Counted from the first letter of the stretch, positions 1 through 9,074 are shown. The stretch: DNA of 64,000 nucleotides from Pontibacter virosus (GCF_003096355.1 NZ_QEKI01000002.1:1-64000); one strand, 5' to 3'. The notes: a model not told the origin generated them from the letters alone. Numbers and translations: made by a program.

Positions 1-95
1 TGAGTACTCCACCAAATCGTCTGAGACAATGATAAAAGTGGCCATGATTCACATCATGCTTAACAAACTAACTAAATAAAATCAAAACAGCCTCT
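1..95 (+). mobile_element. 3' end of an IS5-like insertion sequence (partial)
   Basis: Positions 2-79 read as the last 25 codons of a transposase ending in a stop at 77-79. The tail has the pattern of IS5-family C-termini (EYSTKSSETMIKVAMIHIML). The stop is followed by AAAACAGCCTC near 85-95, whose complement GAGGCTGTTTT resembles a terminal inverted repeat of IS5/IS427-group elements. Immediately after it the reading frame of the next gene resumes in mid-protein, so this is the likely insertion boundary. The body of the element lies left of the window. Family assignment is from the short tail only. Confidence 0.6.
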
Positions 96-96
96 A

Positions 97-1710
97 AATG
101 AACAGAACTATAATTCTCTCTCAGATGATTACATTAAATTCATAAGGTACGGTCAGTATCTTGTTTCTAAAACAGGAGAAGGCTTGATAGCCATGATTAC
201 CAACAACTCTTACATTGATGGTATTACTCAAAGAGTTATGAGAAAATCATTGCTTTCGACATTTGACAAAATTTATATCTATGATTTACATGGAAGCGCA
301 AAAAGAAAAGAAACTGCACCAGATGGGAGTAAAGATGAGAATGTGTTTGATATCCAACAAGGTGTATCTATCTGTTTCTTTATAAAAACAAAGAGTAATA
401 GTACTCTCAAAGAACCAGAAGTTCTATTCCATGAGCAATTTGGAAAAAGAAACTTCAAATATGAGCAATTAGTAAACGAAAAGATAAATACCATACCATG
501 GACTGTTCTAAACCCTTCCGAGCCTCACTACTTTTTTGTTCCTAAAACATATGAAGGAAATATTGAAAGTGAATTTGAAAGAGGCTTTAGTCTTAGCGAA
601 ATGTTCATCCAGACTGGTAATGGCATCAAATTCAGGAAGGATAATCTCCTGGTTAAGGATTTCTTTTCTACCGATGATGTAAAAACAATGTTGAGTGATA
701 TCAATGAGTTAGCATCGGTTGACATTTATAAAAAATATAATTTCAAAGAAACACCTGATTGGAAAGTAGATGAAAAGAAAGCCTTGTTTGAAAATTATGA
801 CCCAAATGATATAATAAAAGTAAGTTATCGTCAATTTGACAGCCGTTTTACATACTATCCATTAAGTAAAATAAATCAAATAATAGTAAGAGGTGATTCT
901 CGAAGGGGATTAATGAAAAACTATCTTCATGGTGATAATGTAGGACTGGTAGTCGGAAGGCAAGGACAAGTAGTTGGCAATATGCAATGGAATCTTATCT
1001 TCATCAGTAATATGCCAACAGATATGAATATTTTTTATAGAGGTGGGGGCATTAATTTTCCATTATATGTATATCCTGAAAACATTGACCAGACAACAAT
1101 AGGTCTTTACCCAAAACGCCAACCTAATTTAAGCAATAAAATAGTCCTGCAAATAGCTAATACAATAGGTCTAAAGTTCACACCAGAAAAAGAAGTTACA
1201 TCAGGTACTTTTGCTCCGATTGACATCCTGGATTACATCTACGCAGTGCTACATAGCCCATCATACAGAGAAAAATATAAAGAGTTTCTAAAGATTGACT
1301 TCCCTCGTGTGCCATATCCAACCAACACCGAAGAGTTCTGGTCACTGGTGGAATTGGGTGGCAAACTGCGCCAGACACATCTGTTAGAAAGCGCAGATGT
1401 AGAAAACTATATCACAAGCTATCCAGAAAATGGTAATAATGTGGTAGATAAACCTAAGTACGAAAACGGCAACGTGTACATCAACGACACCCAATACTTT
1501 GCTGATGTGCCACAGACCGCATGGGAATTCTACATTGGTGGCTATCAACCTGCGCAGAAGTGGTTAAAAGATAGAAAAGGACGAGAACTATCATTCGAAG
1601 ATATCCTGCACTATCAAAAGATTATTGTAGCCCTGACCGAAACGGGTAGGCTAATGAAGGAAATTGATGAAGTATTATTAGTAAGTACTACTCAAGAAAC
1701 AACAACATAA
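97..1710 (+). pseudogene. Type ISP restriction-modification enzyme, C-terminal fragment cut by IS insertion
   Basis: In the intact family one polypeptide carries nuclease, translocase, N6-adenine methylase and target-recognition domains. The open frame starts at about 97 with NSLSDDYIKFIRYGQY, the stretch that normally follows the methylase NPPY motif. It continues with the family hallmarks ITNNSYIDG, FDKIYIYDLHG, ETAPDGSKDENVFDIQQGVS and a C-terminal recognition region ending at 1710. Nuclease, helicase and the NPPY motif are missing on this side of the IS end, so the fragment cannot restrict DNA. A TTG at 184 opens a 508-aa frame that could still be translated, but it would lack catalytic parts. 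Family identity is from memory of these motifs and is fairly secure. Confidence 0.8.
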
Positions 1711-1737
1711 AGCTGCATGATTCATTTCGTGATTTTT

Positions 1738-1772
1738 CAATACAACCCGCTATTTTGTAGCGGGTTGTATTG
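1738..1772. terminator. Bidirectional hairpin terminator
   Basis: Perfect stem of about 15 bp (AATACAACCCGCTA paired with its complement, loop TTTTG) lies between the convergent R-M fragment and the SIR2-like gene. Confidence 0.8.
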
Positions 1773-1877
1773 CTTTTGTTACATATTATAGACCGTTAAG
1801 AATTTGTGCCAATCTTTTAAATAAGGCAGTAGCAGTAGTTTTTAATTGAAGTGTAATATATAATGTTATATATTGAT

Positions 1878-2924
1878 TTATTGCCAAATCTTAGCAGTTC
1901 TTGCATTGTATAGATTGACTTTACACATAAATTTACTCTTAATTTTTTCTATATATTCTAAGTTTTCATCGGTAAAGACCCCAATATAAACACTATGCAA
2001 CTTGCCTCCTGCACGCTTTCCCATATGCGCTGCTTTGTTGATTGCATCTATAACATGCGAATCATACTCACCAAAATTAAATCCGAATGTCACTAATGAA
2101 CCTTCGATTTTGCAAAGCTCATCATAACAAAAAGACAAATATCTATTATGCATTATATGGTTTAGCTTTTCATTAGCACTACCAGCAGTAACAAATATTG
2201 GATATTCTTTGCTTTCTATACGCTCGTGAATCTTTTGTAATAAGTAATGCTGAGAATCGTATTCCTCTTTAACAATGTCTATCCCTGTATCAAATATTGG
2301 TAAAGCACCATGTAAATAGAAAACATTCTGTTTTTCTTTATGCTTACCCCAACGCAGTTCGGAAAATATAGCATCTTCACCTTTGATAATCCCTTCATGG
2401 TTTTCCAATTCTCTGCCGAAGCCATCAATAGCAATCTTAGAGTCATTTCTCATTAATACCCAATATGGAAGCAAATCGTAGTTGGTAGAAAAAACTTTGC
2501 CTTCATTTGAAAGAAAGTCGTTTAGATAACTATGGCAACACTGGCTTTTTTCCTCTGGAACAATAAAAACATGCTCTGGGTGAAGCGCTTTAACTGCTTC
2601 AATTAAACTGTTTTTTAGGGTTGTGCTGGCTTCTTCTATTTTATTCACTAATTGCACATCATTGCTGAAGGCTTTGGCAATCTCAGCAAAATTATCAAGC
2701 TGCTGCATTATCAACTCGAAATTCTTAGTGTTAATAATGGAAAACAGTTTTATTAAAAGTTCATTTTGTGAATCGTCAATAAATGTACTTAATGCATTAT
2801 AAGAAAATATTTTTGGGTCATACGCCATGCTAAAGCCATTGCCAAAAAGTAAATGTTTTATGCGCTTCTTTTTGCGGAGAGATGTAACAACTTCGTTATA
2901 GGATGGTAATGTCTCAATTTTCAT
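1878..2924 (-). CDS. DUF4917-type SIR2-like protein, possible defence NADase
   Basis: 348 aa from the ATG at 2924 (an in-frame ATG 11 codons further upstream is possible). The protein carries the landmarks of a SIR2-like NAD-binding fold: GNGF at residues 28-31, TNYD at 147-150, LHG with the usual catalytic histidine at 204-206, and GFNFGEYDSH at 281-290. The pattern matches DUF4917, a family of standalone SIR2-like proteins. Known SIR2-like defence effectors cleave NAD+ on phage infection; that this one does so is inference from motifs and from its position beside a broken R-M gene in an island. No transmembrane segment or extra effector domain is visible. It is transcribed alone, toward the shared terminator at 1738-1772. 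Confidence 0.75.
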   Translation of the reverse strand: MKIETLPSYNEVVTSLRKKKRIKHLLFGNGFSMAYDPKIFSYNALSTFIDDSQNELLIKLFSIINTKNFELIMQQLDNFAEIAKAFSNDVQLVNKIEEASTTLKNSLIEAVKALHPEHVFIVPEEKSQCCHSYLNDFLSNEGKVFSTNYDLLPYWVLMRNDSKIAIDGFGRELENHEGIIKGEDAIFSELRWGKHKEKQNVFYLHGALPIFDTGIDIVKEEYDSQHYLLQKIHERIESKEYPIFVTAGSANEKLNHIMHNRYLSFCYDELCKIEGSLVTFGFNFGEYDSHVIDAINKAAHMGKRAGGKLHSVYIGVFTDENLEYIEKIKSKFMCKVNLYNARTAKIWQ

Positions 2925-3414
2925 ATTCGATTTTATAGCTAAATATATCAGCCGCACTATTTGAAAGTGCTAAGTCATGGGAATACCAACAATTATCCTA
3001 ATACAGCAGTTTTTCGCTTAATGACAATTACTTATTGGCTTATTTCTTTGTATACTACCAGGCTGTTTCTATAATATAAATTTTATACAATATAAGGAAA
3101 AACTCCATAACTACAGCTCATAGTGCTGTTTAGTCCCTAAAGATTAAATTAATGGGATATTAAGAACGGACTAATATTTATTACACAGTTAATCAATAAG
3201 CTATTTAGTACATTTGCAGCATGTGTTCTGAAAAAAAGATTTTCTTAACCTTTTATAAGCTTTTTAAGAAAGCATAGAGCATAATCGCCTACGAAAGCTA
3301 TTAATGCTTTTCTCAAAACTACAAACTACTCTGTCTTACGATTTTGTGCCATTCACCAGCGGATTAGAATGATTAACAGTGTACTCAGTGATGAATAGTA
3401 TCAGTAAAAAAATG
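2925..3414. other. AT-rich intergenic stretch, no gene seen
   Basis: About 490 bp without a convincing reading frame. It contains a TACATTTG box near 3208-3215 that could be a promoter -7 element, but no TTTG lies 19 bp upstream and no gene follows on that strand. A weak hairpin (TTCTTAA...TTAAGAA) lies near 3240-3275. The promoter of the SIR2-like gene should be near 2930-2990 but I could not identify it. Confidence 0.4.
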
Positions 3415-3455
3415 AAAAGGAACAGTGAGTGAATAGACTGCTCATTGTTCCTTTT
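3415..3455. terminator. Hairpin terminator for the 3480-3932 gene
   Basis: AAAAGGAACAGTGAG pairs with CTCATTGTTCCTTTT (one G-U pair) around an 11-nt loop. T-runs follow on both strands. It sits just downstream of the minus-strand gene ending at 3480. Confidence 0.75.
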
Positions 3456-3479
3456 TGTTTGTTGTTGCTGTTACTATAG

Positions 3480-3932
3480 TTATGCTGCTATTCCCTGATT
3501 CGAATGTACTGATACGACTTCACACGTTATATCCTCAATTGTCAATGTATTATCTACTGGCTCCATTTGTTCATTGTCAAGAAGGCTGTTCAGCTTCTCT
3601 TTCCTGATTTCGTAGATATCTTTATTATAGTACAGGGTGGCGTATACCGCCCCAAAGCAGTGGTCATAATAGACATGCAGTTCCTTCTTGTCATTCAGAT
3701 TGAATATACCGTCACCAGGCTTTTCATAGACAGCAAATACAAACCTTGTGTTGTTACCACACCTTCTGTATCTCTTGATAAGCGATAGCTGGTTATCGTA
3801 TATCGGCTTCGGGTCATGACAACGGTAGTTCCACTCGCTTTTTTCATCTATCGCAGTTACTGTATAGTATATGGCGAAGCTGTGCCTATATCCACTTCGC
3901 TCTTTCTTTATTTTCCTTAGATTTTTTAACAT
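3480..3932 (-). CDS. Hypothetical island protein, 150 aa
   Basis: Not recognised. A soluble, basic N-terminus (MLKNLRKIKKER) is followed by a mixed alpha/beta-looking sequence rich in Tyr and Lys, with no signal peptide or membrane segment. It is transcribed alone and divergently from the replication-type module that starts at 4244; the 311-bp region between them carries the first long repeat (4037-4097), which could act as a shared control region. Its terminator is at 3415-3455. Confidence 0.6.
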   Translation of the reverse strand: MLKNLRKIKKERSGYRHSFAIYYTVTAIDEKSEWNYRCHDPKPIYDNQLSLIKRYRRCGNNTRFVFAVYEKPGDGIFNLNDKKELHVYYDHCFGAVYATLYYNKDIYEIRKEKLNSLLDNEQMEPVDNTLTIEDITCEVVSVHSNQGIAA

Positions 3933-4036
3933 GATTTTTTCCTTTAACTGCTACTTTATACACACAGAAAAGGATAAGTTTAAGTTTTGGGATAAGTTTT
4001 TTCGGCTACACCTGGTCAATCCCTTTCTCCTTTGAA

Positions 4037-4097
4037 AGTGGTCAAAAATGGTGCAGATTATCTTATATAAAAAATTATTGCACCACTTTTGACCACT
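4037..4097. repeat. Left copy of a ~60-bp repeat with internal dyad
   Basis: Arms 4037-4055 and 4079-4097 are inverted repeats of 19 bp with one mismatch (AGTGGTCAAAAATGGTGCA and its complement) around a 23-bp AT-only-like core containing GATTATCTTATATA. A second copy lies at 7897-7957: 31 of the first 32 bases are identical, the core and right arm diverge more. The two copies bracket the 4244-7889 gene module. Possible roles are replication origin, operator, or site recognised by a recombinase; the sequence does not decide. Confidence 0.85.
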
Positions 4098-4243
4098 CTT
4101 CCATTTATCAATATACCTGTCTACAAGCATACTTACCTTTCTTCAGGCAGATTTACTACTCGTTGAGTCTGATAGAGACCTGAAAATATTTTAAACTTTT
4201 GATTTTGTCATATCTATAATGCTCGAATTTAAACCACAATAGA

Positions 4244-4768
4244 ATGAGCATAGAAGCACAAATATTAAAAGACAAAGTAACGCAGCTTAGGAAAGCAGAA
4301 GCTGCGCTGAAGAAGATAGTTTTGATAAACAGCGTGAATGACTTCATCAGCCTGATGTATCGCTACAAGAAGTATCTAATACAGTTTAACAGAATTGGCA
4401 ACGCAGTAGGCAGGATGCTGCTAAGGAATGATTATAGTCACCTGTCACTGGATAAATTGAACATCAAACTCTACCTGGACAGTAGTGCTTACTCTGTGGT
4501 GTTTGAGAACCACAGCGCACTTACTGACTATCTGAGCAACAGTGACAGTTTCTCGGTCAATGAACTGATAGAGATGTACTGCCACCCCCAATATGAGTCT
4601 TTGAAAGCCGATTTCAAAACGCCTGTTGCGATAGCGGATAAAGTGAGACACCAGTTACCCAACAGCTTGTTCTGCTCCCACAGTACCTGCAACATTGATG
4701 GTATCATAGAGAAATTGATGAGTATCAGGTCTGGTAAGGTGGATAGACTGGTTGCAGAATTCTCCTGA
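4244..4768 (+). CDS. Hypothetical protein of the repeat-bounded module, 174 aa
   Basis: Not recognised. The first ~45 residues are strongly helical and charged (coiled-coil-like, AQILKDKVTQLRKAEAALKK), followed by a mixed region with three cysteines and one CSHSTC cluster near residues 144-149. No signal peptide. It starts 146 bp after the left long repeat and reads in the same direction as the primase/helicase gene, separated from it by a dyad at 4862-4880 and a 70-codon gene. An accessory role in replication or control of the module is inference from position only. Confidence 0.6.
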   Translation: MSIEAQILKDKVTQLRKAEAALKKIVLINSVNDFISLMYRYKKYLIQFNRIGNAVGRMLLRNDYSHLSLDKLNIKLYLDSSAYSVVFENHSALTDYLSNSDSFSVNELIEMYCHPQYESLKADFKTPVAIADKVRHQLPNSLFCSHSTCNIDGIIEKLMSIRSGKVDRLVAEFS

Positions 4769-4861
4769 CCGCACATCTTAGCACAACATCATATAAAGCC
4801 CATCGCTGGAATAAACGACATAAAAACTTCTGGACGAAGCCTGCTCTTTGTGATATATAAA

Positions 4862-4880
4862 AGTGTAGCATAGCTACACT
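4862..4880. promoter_or_regulatory. Short perfect dyad before the 70-aa gene
   Basis: AGTGTAGC-ATA-GCTACACT, a perfect 8-bp inverted repeat, 20 bp before the ATG at 4900. It is too short and lacks a T-run to be a clear terminator, so an operator or leader hairpin is likelier. The core AAGTGTAG recurs at 7991-7998 inside a second dyad after the module. Confidence 0.5.
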
Positions 4881-4899
4881 AAAAAACTAACCTAATGAA

Positions 4900-5112
4900 A
4901 TGAACAACACGAAAAGAGCCGAGAAGACAATGAAGGTACTACCAGTAAATTACTGCTACCTGAGCAGTTTAAAAAACGCTCTCAGGGAGAACACAGGCAT
5001 CAACATAAGCTTCAACGATGTCATTGCCATGATACAACACAGCTTTTCTGTGGAGCAGATGGTTGAGCAGCTAACCACGAAAGCTGTCGAAAAAACAATA
5101 ACTAATAAATGA
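4900..5112 (+). CDS. Small hypothetical protein coupled to the primase/helicase gene
   Basis: 70 aa, basic N-terminus, predicted helical throughout, no membrane segment. Not recognised. Its stop overlaps the start of the next gene in an ATGA arrangement (5109-5112), so the two are very probably translationally coupled and the small protein may act with the primase/helicase. A second ATG ten codons in (MKVLPVNYCY) could be the true start. The size and position would fit a DNA-binding or loader-type accessory protein, but nothing in the sequence proves this. Confidence 0.65.
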   Translation: MNNTKRAEKTMKVLPVNYCYLSSLKNALRENTGINISFNDVIAMIQHSFSVEQMVEQLTTKAVEKTITNK

Positions 5113-7889
5113 TACCCAATGGTGCAACAGACTACAAAAACAAAACATATGAGGAAAGACAGATAAGCATTTACAAGAATTTTAACGATGGTTTAAGTTA
5201 CCTTAACCCGAACCCTTATTACCGAAGAACACATTCCTTCACCATTAAAGAAGTTTATGATGTGGTCAGAAACGGTGGCAGTGTACATGGAGTAGAGGAC
5301 ATTAAGGATAAGGTGGCTTATATCCAGACCCACACAAAGTTAGAGCATGAATTCATCAAGAAATCACTCCCAAGCTTTACAGTATCGGCTAATTTTAAAG
5401 ACAGAAGGTCAATAGCGGCTGAAAAGAAATACACCCAAATCATAGGGTTCGATTTCGACAAGCTGACCGCTGAGGAAACAGCCAGAGCGTTGGATGAACT
5501 GAAAGAGTGGGAAGCGTCCATGCTGGTGTTCAGGTCTCCGAGCGGAAAAGGCATTAAGCTTTTTGTCTGTGTCGACAGCCAGGAAGAGCAGCATGTGCTG
5601 ATTTACAGATGCTTCGAACTATACTTTAAGGAGAGGTTCGACCTTATAGCTGACATGCAATGCATTGACTGTACAAGGCTATGTTTCTTTAGCCATGACC
5701 CTGATGCTTACTATAATGGTGAGGCAAGATTTGTATCCACCAAACAACTTACGGATAAGTATCGACACGTTATCAGTGTAAATACCACAAGCTACGAGGG
5801 GTTGGACACGATAGACTACAGTATTGTGAACACCAGTAGTATCAAAACCATTTTCTATGGCTTTGTTGACCAGTTACTACTAAACAATGTTAGCTGGACG
5901 GATGGCAAAAGGAACCGCTTTCTGATGGAGATATGTAAACTGAAGAAATGGGGTGTAACCTTCCAGGAGTGTCTTGCAGAACTGATGGTATTTGTAGACG
6001 AAAGGTTTACAAACGAATACAACGCTCACACCATACCCGAAAAACTCGCCTATAACTGGCAACACTACTTTAAAGGTTTCCAGTTAGCGAACTCTGATAA
6101 AGCCAACCACTATCAAATAAACGATTATCTCACCGAACAGAAAGAGTTCATCAAAGAAGAGTTATTGGCTAAGCGCATCATCTTCGTTGACGCACCAACG
6201 GGTGCTGGCAAGACAACGCTGATAAAGCAACTGGCAAATGAACTCAATCTAAAAACCGATATTCTGATGCCAACCACTGCTATGGTGGAACAGCAGTTTG
6301 ATATCATAGGCATCACGGGTAGCAAGGCGTTGAGCGCAGAACAGGTGAAAGCGAACGTGTTGGCATGCTGTTACAATAGCATATCTAAGATTCAGGACAG
6401 AAGTTCAAAGATGCTGGTGATAGACGAGGCGCACTCGCTGGTCTCGGATTACGGCTATAAACACAAGACCATACAGGAGATACAACGCCAACTGAACAGG
6501 TACGAGTACATCATTTATCTATCGGGCAGCATGCTGACACTGGATGGTTACTACAGTAGTGATAACCATTTAAGCTTTGAGAAAAAGAACCGCTTCGACT
6601 ACGAGTATCAGATAGTGGAACTGGAAGATGGTGTTACCGATAAGGACTACTTTATCAGCGGTATCGAGCAAGGCAAGCTGAATGTGTTCTACCAGAATGA
6701 TAAAACCGTGCTGGACAGCCTCTTTACCTATCTGACTGGTGAGGGCTATGCGGTGGCTTACATCAGCAGGGATAAGAAGGATAGGGATGAATACAAGGGT
6801 ATAGTAGAAAACAGCAGTTTAAGAGGCTATGACGTACTTTTAACAACTTGTGTGATACAGGCAGGCGTTAATATTACGGACTGCGATAGAGAGGTTGTAA
6901 TCACATTTGGAAGACGAACCGACCTGATTGATTACATCCAGTTCACGGCAAGGTTCAGGACGAACAGTCCATTTGTCAGAATCATACATTCGAACAAGAT
7001 GGGTGCGTTAAGAATCAGTGATATCTCTGAACTTCTCGACCGCATCGAAATCGAAAAGCAGATGCTGGCAAAGGCAAGGGAGAAGAACAGCACCAGAATC
7101 ATAGATTTTGACTTCCTGGAAGCGGATTGCATAGTGAAGGGGTATGACCTGGTGTTCGAAGACTGCGATGGCAACTACATCACCGACAGCTTCAGGTTGC
7201 TGTATGAGAACTACCAGACACTGTGCCACAACACCAGAAGCAACGTAAGGGTGCTGAAACACTACCTGAGCCAATTCCACTTCACCGAGATAAATAAGGG
7301 TGCTGTGGCTGTTGACGAAGCCAAGTCAAAGAAGTTGAAAAAGGTAAGCAGGAACAACACCAAGGAGTTAAAAGAAAGAAGAGACAGGGTTGTAAACAGC
7401 ATTCTTTCTGGAAACCACGTTTTTTATAATGCAACTGATAACGTGACGAGGGAAGTGGAGAGCAGATATTACTTCTTATCAAAACATTTTACTGATAATG
7501 ACATTAGCCAGAGAGTTGAACTGTTGAAATCAAAAGCACCTTTTGAGCGATACCAGCAAAGGGTCACCTACTTCCTGGCTAAAGCGGATATAAAAGCTGG
7601 AAAACAGGTGTCAGACAAAGTTCTGGTGGAATACAGAAGATTGGAACATCTGGAAAAGCAGATAAAAGTGAACCACACCTATACTGGTGTGCAGTTAAAA
7701 CAGATGATTAGGGTAGTAGGGTTTGACACCAGTGGCAGAAACTACATCAACAACAGTTTGGGTATTTTGTACACCTTCGAAAGAAGTCGAAACGGTTCGA
7801 ACTACACGATTACGGGTAGGATTCAAAAATCTGAACTGATTACCAGAACACACTCGGTGGTGCCTGTTGTGGAAGAATGCCTGTTTTAG
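5109..7889 (+). CDS. Primase-like (BT4734 N-terminal type)/superfamily 2 helicase fusion
   Basis: 926 aa. Residues ~15-200 match the BT4734-like/VirE N-terminal domain, a relative of archaeo-eukaryotic primases, with IGFDFDKL and FRSPSGKGIKLFV as landmarks. Residues ~250-330 resemble the helical region that follows such primases. A helicase follows: Walker A APTGAGKTT at 362-370, DEAH at 439-442, and motif VI QFTARFR at 611-617. The C-terminal ~250 residues are unrecognised, Lys-rich and probably DNA-binding. This architecture is typical of replication proteins of mobile elements (origin unwinding plus priming). The gene is coupled to the 70-aa gene and flanked by long repeats, so it is probably the replication core of an integrated element. 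Domain calls are confident; the role in autonomous replication is inference. Confidence 0.8.
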   Translation: MIPNGATDYKNKTYEERQISIYKNFNDGLSYLNPNPYYRRTHSFTIKEVYDVVRNGGSVHGVEDIKDKVAYIQTHTKLEHEFIKKSLPSFTVSANFKDRRSIAAEKKYTQIIGFDFDKLTAEETARALDELKEWEASMLVFRSPSGKGIKLFVCVDSQEEQHVLIYRCFELYFKERFDLIADMQCIDCTRLCFFSHDPDAYYNGEARFVSTKQLTDKYRHVISVNTTSYEGLDTIDYSIVNTSSIKTIFYGFVDQLLLNNVSWTDGKRNRFLMEICKLKKWGVTFQECLAELMVFVDERFTNEYNAHTIPEKLAYNWQHYFKGFQLANSDKANHYQINDYLTEQKEFIKEELLAKRIIFVDAPTGAGKTTLIKQLANELNLKTDILMPTTAMVEQQFDIIGITGSKALSAEQVKANVLACCYNSISKIQDRSSKMLVIDEAHSLVSDYGYKHKTIQEIQRQLNRYEYIIYLSGSMLTLDGYYSSDNHLSFEKKNRFDYEYQIVELEDGVTDKDYFISGIEQGKLNVFYQNDKTVLDSLFTYLTGEGYAVAYISRDKKDRDEYKGIVENSSLRGYDVLLTTCVIQAGVNITDCDREVVITFGRRTDLIDYIQFTARFRTNSPFVRIIHSNKMGALRISDISELLDRIEIEKQMLAKAREKNSTRIIDFDFLEADCIVKGYDLVFEDCDGNYITDSFRLLYENYQTLCHNTRSNVRVLKHYLSQFHFTEINKGAVAVDEAKSKKLKKVSRNNTKELKERRDRVVNSILSGNHVFYNATDNVTREVESRYYFLSKHFTDNDISQRVELLKSKAPFERYQQRVTYFLAKADIKAGKQVSDKVLVEYRRLEHLEKQIKVNHTYTGVQLKQMIRVVGFDTSGRNYINNSLGILYTFERSRNGSNYTITGRIQKSELITRTHSVVPVVEECLF

Positions 7890-7896
7890 CAAGTGC

Positions 7897-7957
7897 GTGG
7901 TCAAAAGTGGTGCAGATTATCTTATATAATAGAATATTTGCACCATTTATAACCACT
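7897..7957. repeat. Right copy of the ~60-bp repeat with internal dyad
   Basis: Starts 8 bp after the primase/helicase stop codon. GTGGTCAAAAGTGGTGCA (7897-7914) faces TGCACCATTTATAACCAC (7939-7956), a dyad with three mismatches. The shared segment GTGCAGATTATCTTATATA is identical to that in the left copy at 4037-4097. The copy is direct, not inverted, relative to the left one. Confidence 0.85.
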
Positions 7958-7979
7958 TTTTTAAAACAAATTCACTTTC

Positions 7980-8010
7980 TGGTGTATAATAAGTGTAGTC
8001 TAATACACCA
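7980..8010. promoter_or_regulatory. Dyad after the module
   Basis: TGGTGTAT (7980-7987) and ATACACCA (8003-8010) form a perfect 8-bp inverted repeat around AATAAGTGTAGTCTA. The AAGTGTAG inside repeats the core of the dyad at 4862-4880. Possible operator; function unknown. Confidence 0.45.
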
Positions 8011-8018
8011 TTCCATAG

Positions 8019-8057
8019 AAAAGGGGCAGCGGTTATCTTAATTTACTGCCCCTTTTT
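8019..8057 (+). terminator. Terminator of the primase/helicase operon
   Basis: AAAAGGGGCAG (8019-8029) pairs with CTGCCCCTTTT (8046-8056), 16-nt loop, followed by TG and more T. It closes the 4244-7889 transcription unit. Beyond it, 8058-8213 holds no recognised feature. Confidence 0.8.
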
Positions 8058-8213
8058 GTGTATTGTTCAGACGGGAGATGTATATAGTGAGAGTATATCT
8101 GAAACAACAAGTCAGAATTTTGGGGGAATTTATATTTAACCGATATAGTATTTTACATTCAGTAAATACCTTTACATTGTTTTTAGCAGAGTAAATGCAT
8201 TAGTAAAAAAAGC

Positions 8214-8660
8214 ATGAAATTAGAAATTATAGACACAATCATAGATGCGTTAAGAAAGGAGATAGAGAACAACACCATCCAAATGGCTATTACTTCACCT
8301 AACGCTGTAATGTATATAAACAACCATGAAGAAGGTTATACTGAGGGTGATGTTGCCTTCTTCCATAGTCCAGATATCTTCTTAGACGATGTATTGCACA
8401 TGGGAGAAATCAATGAAAGGGCTGAGCATCTGTCTGAGTTTATTGAGAATTTGGAAATAGCTTCTGACCATACAAAAATAGAAGTACTCAGCGAAATAGA
8501 CTCCAACACGAATAAAAAAGTGAGGGTATACAGATTCGTATATTCACCACGGTATTTAGATGACGAATTAGAACCTTATTCTATTGACGATGATTTCAGA
8601 ATCTACCTATTTAAAACTTCAATTGCTTTTGATAGGCTGACAGCTACCATTGGCATATGA
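8214..8660 (+). CDS. Hypothetical island protein, 148 aa
   Basis: Not recognised. Acidic, soluble, no signal peptide. The sequence alternates short strands and helices (for example VRVYRFVYSPRYLDDELEPY) with a helical N-terminus (IIDTIIDALRKEIENN). It stands alone between the module terminator and a zinc-ribbon gene in the same direction, and its base composition is AT-rich like the rest of the island. Confidence 0.6.
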   Translation: MKLEIIDTIIDALRKEIENNTIQMAITSPNAVMYINNHEEGYTEGDVAFFHSPDIFLDDVLHMGEINERAEHLSEFIENLEIASDHTKIEVLSEIDSNTNKKVRVYRFVYSPRYLDDELEPYSIDDDFRIYLFKTSIAFDRLTATIGI

Positions 8661-8735
8661 CAATCCGCTGTATAGTGAAGTATGTTTACCAAAAAAATGT
8701 ACCAGAAGTATTGAGTTCACTTTGATTTAAACTGA

Positions 8736-9074
8736 ATGGGTAACATCATCAAAGCAGTGTGCCAATGTGGAGTAGAGTCTGATGAAATCTATCAGGCAAT
8801 AGGTTTCCGTTTCTATGAAACAGGTACCAGAACAGAGCCAGCATACTGCGATTCGTGTGGTATAGTGGTTGGCAGAGACATGAGCAAAAGCTTCTCTAAG
8901 TGTCCACAATGCCGTAGGAAGGTGAAGTTCTATAAAGAGGGTGTAGAAGAAAATGATGTTGAGAAAATTCCAGGTTTAGCCACGGACGATTATCTGGACG
9001 AAAAAGAACAATGGCACTGCCCACGGTGCAAACGGGAAACCCTGAGGTTTGAAAGCTTGGGTCTGTGGGATTAG
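8736..9074 (+). CDS. Zinc-ribbon protein, 112 aa
   Basis: Four cysteine knuckles are visible: CQC (residues 9-11), CDSC (38-41), CPQC (56-59) and CPRC (95-98). The spacing suggests at least one and probably two zinc ribbons; 9-11 with 38-41, and 56-59 with 95-98, are plausible pairs. A linker rich in Asp and Glu separates the last two. No catalytic domain or membrane segment is present. Such small ribbons usually bind nucleic acid or protein; the target cannot be named. It lies 75 bp after the 148-aa gene in the same direction and could share its transcript. Confidence 0.65.
   Translation: MGNIIKAVCQCGVESDEIYQAIGFRFYETGTRTEPAYCDSCGIVVGRDMSKSFSKCPQCRRKVKFYKEGVEENDVEKIPGLATDDYLDEKEQWHCPRCKRETLRFESLGLWD

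Noticed and set aside
184..1710. The 508-codon frame as an intact gene of its own
   Set aside because: Coding similarity runs on upstream of its TTG to ~97 and the essential domains are missing, so it is a fragment.
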